A DNA stretch of 64,000 nucleotides from Paraglaciecola sp. MB-3u-78 (GCF_002835935.1 NZ_PJCF01000006.1:744001-808000), one strand, 5' to 3'; shown: positions 28,020 to 37,031, counted from the stretch's first letter. Notes: generated by a model from the letters alone, not told the origin. Program-made: numbers and translations.

Positions 28020-28999
28020 AACCTTATTTGTTAGTCGGCAGTAGTATTTTAGCCGTGGTTGCAGCAGTGACATTGTACAACGCTTTGTATACCGTTAACG
28101 AAGTAGAGCAGGCGATTATTACCCAGTTTGGAAAGCCGGTGGGAGAGCCCATTACTGACGCTGGTATTCAACTTAAACTGCCATTTGTTCAGAAAGTTAA
28201 TTCGATTGATAAGCGAGTCTTGGAATGGGAAGGTACACCGTCTGATATGCCGACCAAAGACAAACTTTATATCTCTGTCAGTCTTTATGCACGTTGGCAG
28301 GTGACCGACCCTCTGCAATACTTCTTGCGTTTGGGCAATGAGCGCAGCGCACAATCTAGACTGGATGATATTTTTGGTAGTGAAACCCGTAACGCGGTTG
28401 CCACACACGAGCTAATTGAAATTATTCGAACGACTAAAGGTCGCCAGCCTTTACGTGACGCATCACTCACCCAAGCTGAAAAAGAGCAGAATATTGGAAG
28501 TTTGGTGCCTATTACCAAGGGCCGCTTAGTCGTAGAGCAAGATATATTCAATGCAGCTGCAGAAAAAGTGCGAGTGTTCGGTATTGAGCTCATGGATATT
28601 CGCTTTAAACGTATTAATTATAACGAAAGCGTACGGCCTAAAATTTACGAGCGCATGATAAGCGAACGTCGTCAAATAGCGGAACGCTTTTTGTCAGAAG
28701 GTAAAGGTGAAGCTGCACGCATACGAGGCAATCGAGAGCGAGACCTAGATAAGATTCAATCGGAAGCCTATCGTGAGGTAGTGGAAATTCGAGGTAAAGC
28801 CGACGCAAAGGCCACCGCTATCTACGCTTCCGCTTATAATCAAAATGAACAAGCCGTCGAATTTTATGCGTTTACTCGTTCTTTGCAGGCTTTTGAGCCG
28901 ACCCTTGGTCAAAATACGACATTGGTGCTGTCGACTGACAGCGAACTATTTCAGTATTTGCAACACACCCAAACTGGTAAGTTAAGCCCTAAAAACTAG
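28016..28999 (+). CDS. hflC: HflC-like SPFH/prohibitin-family protein
   Basis: 327 residues. The membrane helix is at the N-terminus (LLVGSSILAVVAAVTLYNAL), followed by EVEQAIITQFGKPVGEPITD, an SPFH domain and a coiled helix with RMISERRQIAERFLSEGKGE, then a C-terminal FYAFTRSLQAFEPTLG typical of HflC. It overlaps the hflK-like gene by 4 bp (ATGA), so the two are one translational unit. A hairpin terminator follows at 29066. Confidence 0.88.
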   Translation: MKPYLLVGSSILAVVAAVTLYNALYTVNEVEQAIITQFGKPVGEPITDAGIQLKLPFVQKVNSIDKRVLEWEGTPSDMPTKDKLYISVSLYARWQVTDPLQYFLRLGNERSAQSRLDDIFGSETRNAVATHELIEIIRTTKGRQPLRDASLTQAEKEQNIGSLVPITKGRLVVEQDIFNAAAEKVRVFGIELMDIRFKRINYNESVRPKIYERMISERRQIAERFLSEGKGEAARIRGNRERDLDKIQSEAYREVVEIRGKADAKATAIYASAYNQNEQAVEFYAFTRSLQAFEPTLGQNTTLVLSTDSELFQYLQHTQTGKLSPKN

Positions 29000-29065
29000 T
29001 CTGCATCCAGTTGGTTGGGTGAGTTTTTGACGTCCAAATAAAAGTGACTTTAACTGATTGCAGAA

Positions 29066-29098
29066 ACGTCTCTGAAAACACCATCAGAGACGCGTTTT
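29066..29098 (+). terminator. Hairpin terminator after hflKC-like genes
   Basis: GTCTCTGA, an eight-base loop, then TCAGAGAC followed by GCGTTTT, 70 bp past the hflC-like stop codon. Confidence 0.7.
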
Positions 29099-29194
29099 AC
29101 ATGTTTAGCTTATACAGAAAGTTGAATGTAGCAGACGCGTTAATATTGCTTAAATTAAAAAACTTAATAACTGATAATTAACGGAGTGAAACTA

Positions 29195-29308
29195 ATGAGA
29201 ACTAACAAGACTGATCAAAATGAAGCGAATGTTGCTAACTTTGCGGCCTTGAACACCTCCATAGTGAATGAGGAAGAACAATTGGTAAAAAAATTATTAG
29301 TAAAATAA
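29195..29308 (+). CDS. Possible 37-residue small protein
   Basis: ATG at 29195 with ACGGAG about eight bases upstream; hydrophilic, acidic-then-basic product (TDQNEANVANFAALNTSIVN then EEEQLVKKLL). I do not recognise it. It follows the hflKC terminator and precedes a second short frame on the same strand. It could be a real small gene or a leftover; the ribosome site is the main support. Confidence 0.35.
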   Translation: MRTNKTDQNEANVANFAALNTSIVNEEEQLVKKLLVK

Positions 29309-29326
29309 TTATTGGCAAACCAAACA

Positions 29327-29425
29327 ATGCAAGAGCTTGAAAAAAACTATCTCATTGATATAGCTAAACATAAAAATAATAGCACTATCATAAAGCTACT
29401 TGAAGATATTCCGTTAAAACAATAG
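29327..29425 (+). CDS. Possible 32-residue small protein
   Basis: A short frame from ATG 29327 starts 18 bases after the stop of the previous small frame and encodes LEKNYLIDIAKHKNN then IIKLLEDIPLKQ, an amphipathic helix-like product. No clear Shine-Dalgarno. The two may be halves of one broken small gene. Confidence 0.25.
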   Translation: MQELEKNYLIDIAKHKNNSTIIKLLEDIPLKQ

Positions 29426-29436
29426 GTTAATAGAAC

Positions 29437-29685
29437 ACGGTTACACAGCTAGTATTGGCTGCGGCTATTTTAGGTGCTTTTATCGGTTTGTTAATTGCTG
29501 GTGCTATCTCTATACGCCCAGATCATGAACAACCGATTAACAGCGCTCGGCACGCCACTCATCATCATCAATGGTCAGTTGTAGTACAAACTAAGGATCA
29601 TCCATATAAAAAACTACTCGTCATCCTCTTTCTTAGGAAGGTATTCAGGATGCCATTGCAGGCCGATGATTTTGTCTTCTTTTGA
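29437..29685 (+). pseudogene. Possible fragment: membrane helix plus HHQWSVVVQTKD tail
   Basis: An open frame without a proper start encodes a glycine/alanine-rich membrane helix (LAAAILGAFIGLLIAGA) and then ATHHHQWSVVVQTKDHPYKK. It looks like the middle of a longer envelope protein cut off at both ends, and its end overlaps the 3' end of the convergent hydrolase gene at 29614. Assignment is weak. Confidence 0.2.
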
Positions 29686-30243
29686 TTCTACAGCTTGTGT
29701 AATGTTGTCTAGATCCCAGCCTACTACCTTAAGCTTAGCCCCAGTAATTCTGATTGATTGATGATGAAGACTGTTAACCCGCAGATGTCGCTTGTTGAAA
29801 ATACTAGCCAATAGGGAACCTTTTAAGACTTGAACATGTTTAGTTGGGAATAAACCAGGGCGATTGTAAGTATGCTGTCGTAACGATCTAATATCTTGAA
29901 AAAGAGAGCCTCCCAAAACCACGTTAATCAGCTGGGCTCCGCGGCAAATGCCTATCAGGGGGATGGTTTTGTTAAGTGCTTTTTTAATCCAATCGATTTC
30001 CAATTGGTCACGTTTAATGTCAATTTTGTCTTTATTATTAATCTCCCCCTCATAGTATTCAGGATTAATATCATCGCCTCCACCTACAATTAATGCATCA
30101 ATGAACTCGATATTTTGAGAATGGCGCACACTGATACGTGCTGGTATAGCACCTGCTAATCTTAGAGCAAGCGCTGTGCACCACCAACTGGGCGACCAGC
30201 GTTTTGCGTTACCGCTTACACCAATTCGTGGTCTTTTAACCAT
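29614..30243 (-). CDS. Class I glutamine amidotransferase-like hydrolase (peptidase C26, PuuD-like)
   Basis: 209 residues from the ATG at 30243; an ATG at 30264 is also possible. The fold is visible as IDALIVGGGDDINPEYY, the nucleophile elbow IGICRGAQLINVVLGGSLFQ (catalytic Cys), then SLHHQSIR and GLQWHPEYL with the catalytic His and Glu. These are the gamma-glutamyl hydrolase or PuuD features. The gene overlaps the 3' end of the amidoligase gene by 28 bp in another frame, a sign that the two act together, presumably making and cleaving a gamma-glutamyl or similar amide bond. Substrate unknown. Confidence 0.85.
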   Translation of the reverse strand: MVKRPRIGVSGNAKRWSPSWWCTALALRLAGAIPARISVRHSQNIEFIDALIVGGGDDINPEYYEGEINNKDKIDIKRDQLEIDWIKKALNKTIPLIGICRGAQLINVVLGGSLFQDIRSLRQHTYNRPGLFPTKHVQVLKGSLLASIFNKRHLRVNSLHHQSIRITGAKLKVVGWDLDNITQAVESKEDKIIGLQWHPEYLPKKEDDE

Positions 30244-31211
30244 TGGTCTAAATATTTCACCCATTTGTTGCGGATTACTCCGATTAGAGGTTGCCCAGCA
30301 TCAAGAAATGCACCACTGAGTTCCTTAAGATCATCTGGGCGTTGCGCTAATTGCTCAACGACCCACCAGATATTCCATGATTGTGCCAGTGACCAATCGT
30401 TGTGTTCGATATTGCAATTAGGCAGTCGATAATGAAAGGCCGGTCGGGACTTTATTTTGGGATCATCAACTTTATTGAAAACTCGCGGTTTATCTATCTC
30501 GGCTAAAAGAGGGAGCAAGTCTAATGCGCGGTTACGGCTTGCATTGTATTCTAAATAATCTTCAAAAATTGTATCCATAGAGGGTGATGTCTGGGATGCC
30601 AGTAACTTAACGTAGTTCTCTGGGTATAGGTCTATATAAGGACTTATCTTGCGGGAGGTATTGACATGATGTGCCTCAACCAACCACCACTGAAGTAAGG
30701 AAAAAGACCGTAAGTAAGCAAACAATGTCTCAGCGTCAAGATTGGGAATTTCCGTGTTAATGTGCACACCGTATGCCGCAATGAGGGATTCTTCGGTTCC
30801 CACCGCCCCAGCTCTGCGCAGTCTCAATACCATAGGATCTAGAAGGTTAAGGTTAGTTATTGGAATAGGTGGGCAGACTACTTCCACTGGAACCAGAGCA
30901 CTCGCGACTTTACTAAGCTGCTTGATCCACTCGTCATCTTCTTCATCTTCTTCATTGTGGTTATTTGCTTTGGCTGTTCGTTTAAGAAAGTCCCAGTCAA
31001 TTTCAACATTGAAATCACCAATTGAAGCGACATGAATAAGCTGTTCAGCTGCGTTTTTGACGCCGATATTTCCACCAAGGGATGACTGAACGGTGTCAAC
31101 AGTCTCATCTAAGGTCAGCCCAGAAAATTCCAACTCAAATCCGACTCTACGCAAACTCCCATCACCTTTAACAGTGACCGATGGCGTCTTAAAAGTAACC
31201 TTTTGATCCAT
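30216..31211 (-). CDS. Putative amidoligase (Amidoligase_2 family)
   Basis: 331 residues from the ATG at 31211, which has AAGGAG nine bases upstream. The N-terminal RRVGFELEFSGLTLDETV is the first strand and acidic metal-binding stretch of glutamine-synthetase-like COOH-NH2 ligases. Later come VEVVCPPIPI, AYGVHINTEIP and YIDLYPENYVKLL, with catalytic-looking Glu, His and Asn residues in the family order. A tract EEDEEDDEW is unusual and may be a loop. Families of this type are predicted to build peptide-like amide bonds; the overlapping C26 hydrolase supports a dedicated two-gene pathway. Confidence 0.78.
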   Translation of the reverse strand: MDQKVTFKTPSVTVKGDGSLRRVGFELEFSGLTLDETVDTVQSSLGGNIGVKNAAEQLIHVASIGDFNVEIDWDFLKRTAKANNHNEEDEEDDEWIKQLSKVASALVPVEVVCPPIPITNLNLLDPMVLRLRRAGAVGTEESLIAAYGVHINTEIPNLDAETLFAYLRSFSLLQWWLVEAHHVNTSRKISPYIDLYPENYVKLLASQTSPSMDTIFEDYLEYNASRNRALDLLPLLAEIDKPRVFNKVDDPKIKSRPAFHYRLPNCNIEHNDWSLAQSWNIWWVVEQLAQRPDDLKELSGAFLDAGQPLIGVIRNKWVKYLDQWLKDHELV

Positions 31212-32150
31212 TGTGAAAATCTCCTTTATGCAAATAGTAAAACGCCTTGTTAACACACTTAAGATAGTTGACTAACGGTAAGGTTTGAAGAGTAAAGACT
31301 TTTTGGTCCCGTTGCTGACACCTTGCAATACGATAGCTTACCGAAGGACCTATCATTTCAACACGCTCTCTTTATTATCCTGTAAAAAAGTATTACCCGC
31401 CGCGATACCGGCACGATAATCGTGTTGTAAATCCATATATGTACTGCTTAACAGCTTACTTTGAAGATTGTCTTTTGCAAAAATTTGAATGATCTCGACA
31501 TCTTCAGGAGGGTTATCGATAAAGGTTAGCTCTTGCTGATAAGCATGCTCATGCTGAACCAAGTAACCAACGATTTTTGGGCAATACCCAGACTCGTAAA
31601 CCCATGACTTTAGGTTACGTACCCAAGCAGACTGAGTATGTAGGTCTGCATTAACAGTGCGAATAACTACAATTTTTCGAGCACCGCGACGATACGCTTC
31701 ACGAACGGGTAGTGGTGCAGCAAGTCCACCGTCAAGGTAGAAGTCCGCTTGAGGATAATCAACACTTGCTTCTGTCTGATTAACTTTACTTACAGTTAAC
31801 CCCGGCGCTAGTTTAACCCCTTGCTTATATAAAAAAGGTAATGCACTCGAAGCTTTAAGTAATTGGCGCCAGTTATTGCTATTACCGTTTGGGCTTAAAA
31901 AATAACCTTGTCTATTGCGTGAATTGGTTGCGGTTATTAATAATTCTCGTTGTCCTAATGATTTCGTTGCCGCTGTAAAGTCTAAGGCAAAAACACCTTT
32001 AATTGTTTTATCAAAGTACCAATCCAAATCGACAATATTGCCCCCCACTAATCCACGGCCTGGTTGGTAAATGCGTAATAACATGAAACCGATCGGTCAA
32101 TAACATTGAAGACGATCACTTTTTTGTCTTCCAGTAGAACTCAGTAAAAT

Positions 32151-32915
32151 CTAACTTGTGTGATCGGCTTCAGTCAAGGAATTTAGTTTTTTTCGCATGG
32201 ATTCGCCTTTTAATTCTAACTTAATTGCCCCGTGAACAAGCCGATCTAGGATCGCATCTGCATGCGTGGATTCCCCGATCATATCGTACCAATTTTCTAT
32301 CGGTAATTGACTCGCAATCAGTGTCGATTTTGTGTCATACCTCGCATCTATTAACTCAAGTAAATCACTGCGTTGTTGCCCCGTTAATGGCTCTAATCCC
32401 CAATCGTCTAAGATCAGTAAGTTCGCTGATGTGAGTTTGTTAATAAACTTTCGATAACTGCCATCCGCTTGTGCCATAAACATCTTTTCAAGCAATTCTT
32501 TGAGCCTAAAGTAGTAAACGTTTTCTCCCTGCTGGCAGTGGTTATGGCCCAACGCACAAGCAAGGTAGGTTTTACCGCAACCTGTTGCTCCTGTGATCAG
32601 TATGTTTTGGTGAAGACGAAGCCATTCACCTTGCGCTAATGAGCGGATCTGCGTTTTGTTTAACTGCCTCGACGCACCATAATCCAACTGTGCTAATGTC
32701 CCGTTCACTCTAAATTTGGCTTGGCGGGTCAGTCGGTCAATTTTACGTTGATCTCGCTGGGTTATTTCATGGTCAAGCAATAAACATAACCGCTCTTCGA
32801 AGCTTTGTTCGACGTATAGATTGGGTTGTTCACTTTGTTGTGATAACGCATCACGTATGCCGCTTAGCTTTAGCATGACTAATTGAGTATTGATTTGTTG
32901 CGTCACTGATTGCAT
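32151..32915 (-). CDS. istB: IS21-family helper ATPase IstB
   Basis: 254 residues. The AAA+ helper has Walker A as NILITGATGCGKTYLACALG near residue 98 and Walker B as NLLILDDWGLEP, followed by SQLPIENWYDMIGEST and the arginine region DAILDRLVHGA. It assists IstA in target capture. It follows istA by about 20 bp. Confidence 0.93.
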   Translation of the reverse strand: MQSVTQQINTQLVMLKLSGIRDALSQQSEQPNLYVEQSFEERLCLLLDHEITQRDQRKIDRLTRQAKFRVNGTLAQLDYGASRQLNKTQIRSLAQGEWLRLHQNILITGATGCGKTYLACALGHNHCQQGENVYYFRLKELLEKMFMAQADGSYRKFINKLTSANLLILDDWGLEPLTGQQRSDLLELIDARYDTKSTLIASQLPIENWYDMIGESTHADAILDRLVHGAIKLELKGESMRKKLNSLTEADHTS

Positions 32916-32934
32916 GTTGTTTCCTTAGGTTTTA

Positions 32935-34497
32935 TTAGTGGTAATAATGATTGCCACGGATATTTTGATGGTCTATCTCACTTAAAAGATCCAGCTGTTT
33001 TTCCGGTAGAGGTTGGCTATCTAACCCTTTCTCTAAGATAGCTTTCACTTGGTTTACTCGCGTAACACCTGTTGCTAACGCTCGGTAGCAGGCGGCTTCA
33101 AGTCGTTTGTCTGTGAACTTTTTTCCTAAACTCAATATGCCCATACAGGCACGGTAACTTTGCTCGGGGTGTTTTTTGGTTTGCATGAGTTGAATGACAA
33201 ATTGCTCGGTTGATTTTCCGAATTTTCTGGCCCAACTTTCAAATCGTTCGGGGGTCCATTGCTGCTGTTTTTGATGGGCGATGGGCATATGGATATCCAG
33301 GGTGCTGTGACCTCCCACGCGGTATGATCTTGGATGAACGGCCACTTGTACCCCTTGATGATAAAGTGTGACCAGTTGCCCCGTAGCATGTGCTTCTAGC
33401 TTTTTCTTGATCAAGGCGTGTGGCACCGAGTAGTAATGTTTTTCAATCTCGATGTGATAATCAATATGCACTTTGACCTGTTTCACTAAGGTGTAGCGAT
33501 AAGGTTGTGACGGCAAAGGTTTCAGTGCGGGTTTATCTATCGCTTCAAATTGGGATAGCCTTGAGCCTGGATGCTTTTTCATTTGCCTTTGATTCAAATC
33601 GGTTAAAAGTGTCTGTATTTTTAGATTTAACTGTCGCAAGCTAAAAAAGCTTTCCTTGCGAAGTCGCGCCATTATCCAACGTTCAACGATTTGAACACCC
33701 ACCTCAGCTTTCGATTTATCCTTGGGTTTATAAGGTCTGGCAGGCACGATAACGGTATCGTAATGGGCGGCGAGTTGTTGGTAGGTTGGGTTCAGATCCG
33801 GCTCGTAACGACACGCTTTTGTCACGGCACTTTTTAAGTTATCTGGGATGACCAATTCAGGTACGCCACCCAGAAATTCAAAGCATCGTGCATGACTCAT
33901 CACCCAGTCTTCGAGTTTTTGGCTAAACGTAGCCTCTGCAAAGGTGTAGTTAGATGCGCCCATGACTGCCACAAAAACCTGTGCTGTGCGGCATTCACCC
34001 GTTGTTGAGTCCACAATATTCATAGTGGGTCCACAATAATCAACAAACAGTTTTTCACCTGCTTTATGGTTTTGACGCATGGACGGTTTTTGACATGTTA
34101 GCCATGTTTTATATAGACGACAGAAGTGGTTGTAGCTGTAAAAACCTTCTGGATACCGCTCACCATATTCTTCCCACAATAACTGCAATGTCATCGTTTT
34201 CGGCCTCAGCTCTTGCTGGACGACAGACCAATTAGGGATGATGTAGCCCTTGCTCTTAGGTTTGGTTTTGAAGAATGCTCGTTGAAGCGTCTCATCATTC
34301 CATTTTTCATCAAGCGGCCAACTAGTGATCCCAAGAGAGGTGGCACGAATGGCATAAATAGACACGATTGACGCTGAAACAGATAAGCTTTTGGCTATTT
34401 TTCGATGGCTGAGCAAACAGCCGTATTTGAGTCTTAAAATCTCTTTTAACTTACGCATTGAAATAGGTGCCATTGGCATAGTTATTCTCACCATCAA
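32935..34497 (-). CDS. istA: IS21-family transposase IstA
   Basis: About 510 residues. An N-terminal HTH (CLLSHRKIAKSLSVSASIVS) is followed by the DDE core: KLFVDYCGPTMNIVD (first Asp), VPELVIPDNLKSAV (second Asp) and KPKDKSKAEVGVQIVERWIM (Glu), then a C-terminal Mu-type domain with PHALIKKKLEA. The start may be the first ATG or one about 7 codons further in (MPMAPISMRKL). Confidence 0.92.
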   Translation of the reverse strand: MMVRITMPMAPISMRKLKEILRLKYGCLLSHRKIAKSLSVSASIVSIYAIRATSLGITSWPLDEKWNDETLQRAFFKTKPKSKGYIIPNWSVVQQELRPKTMTLQLLWEEYGERYPEGFYSYNHFCRLYKTWLTCQKPSMRQNHKAGEKLFVDYCGPTMNIVDSTTGECRTAQVFVAVMGASNYTFAEATFSQKLEDWVMSHARCFEFLGGVPELVIPDNLKSAVTKACRYEPDLNPTYQQLAAHYDTVIVPARPYKPKDKSKAEVGVQIVERWIMARLRKESFFSLRQLNLKIQTLLTDLNQRQMKKHPGSRLSQFEAIDKPALKPLPSQPYRYTLVKQVKVHIDYHIEIEKHYYSVPHALIKKKLEAHATGQLVTLYHQGVQVAVHPRSYRVGGHSTLDIHMPIAHQKQQQWTPERFESWARKFGKSTEQFVIQLMQTKKHPEQSYRACMGILSLGKKFTDKRLEAACYRALATGVTRVNQVKAILEKGLDSQPLPEKQLDLLSEIDHQNIRGNHYYH

Positions 34498-34599
34498 AAA
34501 TGAAAAGAATAACGGTTAAAAACACCTACTGGACAGACAAAAAAGAGTAAAAGTTGGGCAATAACATTAAGCCGGTCACTGAATAACATTTTAACCAAA

Positions 34600-34691
34600 A
34601 AGTGATCGGCTTCGATGTTATTGAGTGATCGGGATGGATGTTATTAGGTGATCGGCATCAATGTTATTAGGTGATCGGGTTGGATGTTAAT
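34600..34691. repeat. IS21 terminal repeat array
   Basis: At least three tandem-like copies of GTTATT-(a/g)(g/a)-GTGATCGG spaced about 24 bp, reading outward to the IS end; a related copy with AATAACATTGAAG lies at the left end (32088-32102). Such arrays are the transposase binding sites of IS21-type elements. Confidence 0.75.
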
Positions 34692-34958
34692 ATGCAGGTA
34701 AAAACGTTTACGACGTGATAATTCACTTATGAAGCGCTTGGCGTAGCCTTTTTGACCAGATAAAAAGCTGGTGAGATTTTGTGAACCAGCAGATGTGCCT
34801 ATAAATATATCGAAGGGATCAAATTCACGCTCTAACCAGGCATCTAATACACCTGCTGTGAATATCCCTCGTTGACCACCACCTTCAGCAATAAGCGCCA
34901 TTTTACCGTGTGGTGCTTTACCGGGATTAATGGGTGGTTTTGATGATAGGAGATCCAT

Positions 34959-35613
34959 GTTGGGCCTTTTGCAAATATGTACTTTTTAAGAGAAGTCTAA
35001 ATAACCAGCGAGCAGGGGATCTTTAACAAGAAGTTGTTCGTCGATCAGATGCGAGTCGACAACCATCAGTATTACCTCCTAATCTCGTGTTTGATGCAGG
35101 ATCAACTAAGTCCAAAGTGACCCGAGCAATAAATGTTTGAATAGCATGATAGGGCGGTAATTAATTTTATGAAATAAGAGATCCCCGCACTCAAGTAAGG
35201 GTTATCCCTAATTTCAAACCCTGAAGGTTCGCTGTAGTTTATAGTCTTCTACTGCTGCATCTGGTTCAAATAAGGAGAATTTAAAACACTACAATGAAAA
35301 AGTGTTTAGTTAGAGTATCGCCAGCGCAAGACAAAACATGGGAGATACAAAAAATGACAACAGCAATTCAATTTACGCTGATCACTTTGTCTTGCATCGT
35401 GAGTAACCAAGCCAACGCTATAGATTACATAAGTTAGCCGGAGCCGATGGGCAATTTTCGTTGAGTTAAGTGCGGCTAAGGTTTTTGGCAGTTCTAGATA
35501 TGCTGAATTTGGGCTTGAATATTGCGAGCTATAAACCTTGGTGTTACCACATAATGAAACTAGTCCTGAGTAAATAAGCGGAGCTAGATACCACTAAAAT
35601 TAGGAGTAATAAT
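34959..35613. other. Intergenic stretch, possible short ORF at 35294-35437
   Basis: A 47-codon frame from ATG 35294 ends with TLITLSCIVSNQANAIDYIS, which has the look of a signal peptide, then stops at 35435-35437. The next 100 bp read like further decayed coding sequence. It may be the stump of a lost exported protein. Nothing else is recognised here. Confidence 0.3.
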
Positions 35614-36072
35614 ATGCAAGTTGAAACAATTAGAGATGTACTCAATTGGACGGTTTTATTTCACAAAAATTTAAAAATCAGTTTAAAACATAGCTCTAAA
35701 CAAAATAAAGATGAACGAGCAAGAATGATTCTTAGTTACTTGTCAGAGCATGAAGAGAGTTTAGAGCATATTGTACAAGGGCTTGAAAATGTCGCTGACG
35801 AAAAAGCGTTGAACACTTGGTGTTTTGATTATATCGAAAAACACTCGATTATTGAGTATGTCCATTGCGACTCACTCTTTGAAGAATTAAATATGCCGCA
35901 CATTATGGAGAAAATAGTAAACCATCACGAACAAGTTATTGAGCTGTACATTCATATTTATTCTCGTGTCGATATAGACAGCGCAAAAAAGTTGCTTGAT
36001 GCGATAAAAGACATTGAGGAAAACGAGATAAAGCGAATAGTACAATCGAGTAATCGGTTTTCGGATATGTAA
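35614..36072 (+). CDS. Small helical protein, ferritin/hemerythrin-like, function unknown
   Basis: 152 residues; the ATG has TAGGAG five bases upstream. The sequence is almost wholly helical: VETIRDVLNWTVLFHKNLK, then RARMILSYLSEHEESLEHI, LNTWCFDYIEKH, then MEKIVNHHEQVIELYIHIYS and a last helix with IEENEIKRIVQ. Glu and His residues recur at helix spacings that suit a four-helix bundle metal site (HEE, NHHEQ, EENE), so a ferritin-like or hemerythrin-like fold is inferred. I recall similar uncharacterised proteins in pseudomonads and marine gammaproteobacteria. It is monocistronic, between the patatin locus and an IS630 remnant. Confidence 0.7.
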   Translation: MQVETIRDVLNWTVLFHKNLKISLKHSSKQNKDERARMILSYLSEHEESLEHIVQGLENVADEKALNTWCFDYIEKHSIIEYVHCDSLFEELNMPHIMEKIVNHHEQVIELYIHIYSRVDIDSAKKLLDAIKDIEENEIKRIVQSSNRFSDM

Positions 36073-36089
36073 TTGGCAGTGGGGGAGCT

Positions 36090-36975
36090 GACAATATTGC
36101 TGTATCGCTACAATATGTCCGTTCGCCAAATGTCCGAGTATATTAAAGTTTGAAACTAGGCATTAAAATTCTTTGGTATAGGTTAGCTCTATCAAGAGCG
36201 GAATCAAATGCACGTAAACGGCTTCGCCTGTTAGCGATATCCCATTTTCTTGAAGGTAAAACCGAATGGAGATTGCACTCAACCTAAAAGTCAGTAGACG
36301 CAGTGTTAACACATGGGTAAGTAATTATTTATCAGATGGTGTGGCAGGCTTAGAAGCCAAAAAAGCACTAGGACGCACTTGCCCTTTATCGATAAAACAG
36401 CGAGAGCGATTGTTTGATTATATTGACCAGCACAGTCGCAGTTCCAAAGGCGGGCGCTTAACAGGTGAAGCTATTCGGCTATATATTGCTAATGAATTTC
36501 AGGTGAATTACCATCCTAACGCAATTTATAAACTCCTTCATCTACTCTGTTTTAGCTGGATAACCAGTCGCTCAAAGCACCCGAAGCAATCCCAAGCAGT
36601 TCAAGATGAGTTTAAAAAAAATGCAAATTGAAACGATCAATTTGATCCCTTGGCATGTCGCGCTAGATAAGGTGGATTACTGGTTTCAGGATGAAGCGAG
36701 GATAGGCCAGCAAAACACCACCACACGCTTATGGGCACCAAAAGGCAGTCGTCCTCGTGCAGTTAAGCAACAACAATTTGAATCTGCGGGGCATCCCATG
36801 CTTATCTGTTTGGTGCAGTCTGTCCGAGTACTGGACGAACGGAGGCAATTTGGAGTTAATTTCAGCAGCGACCGAACCAGGCCGTCATGCGGTGGTGATA
36901 ATGGATGGAGCATGAATTTGGAGGAGTCACCCCCCACTCAGTTGCACTATTCCTGCATACAGGCGTCTTGATTAA
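36090..36975 (+). pseudogene. IS630-type transposase remnant, frameshifted and truncated
   Basis: Pieces in three frames read in order: ALSRAESNARKRLRLLAISH; then MEIALNLKVSRRSVNTWVSN; then INLIPWHVALDKVDYWFQDE with ARIGQQNTTTRLWAPKGSRP; then CLVQSVRVL or, in another frame, LFGAVCPSTGRTEA and TEPGRHAVVIMDGA. This is the HTH plus DDE order of IS630 transposases. The first frame change fits loss of one A in an A run near 36255 and the second an extra A in the run near 36613-36620. The last third with the final Glu is missing. Confidence 0.8.
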
Positions 36976-37031
36976 GCGGCTTTAAAACTTGCTGATAGGG
37001 TAATTACTTATGGCGATTGGTATATAAATAT

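Larger units (their letters stand above)
32075..34691. mobile_element. IS21-family insertion sequence
   Basis: About 2.6 kb with istA and istB intact and overlapping flank sequence ATGC (32071-32074 and 34692-34695) as a likely 4-bp duplication. Both ends carry repeated units built on CCGATC and AATAACAT; the right end (34600-34691) has at least three copies of GTTATTaGGTGATCGG-like units, as IS21 elements have for transposase binding. The exact outer bases are uncertain by one or two. Confidence 0.85.
31353..34958 (-). pseudogene. Patatin-like phospholipase interrupted by an IS21 element
   Basis: The 5' part (34958 down to about 34692) starts MDLLSSKPPINPGKAPHGKM with AAAGG six bases upstream and contains the oxyanion loop EGGGQRGIFTAGVLDA and the nucleophile elbow FIGTSAGSQN. 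The 3' part (about 32075 to 31353) starts IYQPGRGLVGGNIVDLDWYF and contains the catalytic Asp in FYLDGGLAAPLPVREA. Together they make a YjjU-type patatin of about 335 residues. The serine and aspartate of the dyad are now on separate pieces. Rejoining the flanks at the shared ATGC leaves the frame one base out, so another small change may be present. Confidence 0.85.

Noticed and set aside
31353-32084. C-terminal patatin piece as an independent gene starting at the ATG inside the IS end
   Set aside because: It lacks the oxyanion loop and catalytic Ser, which are on the other side of the IS21 element.
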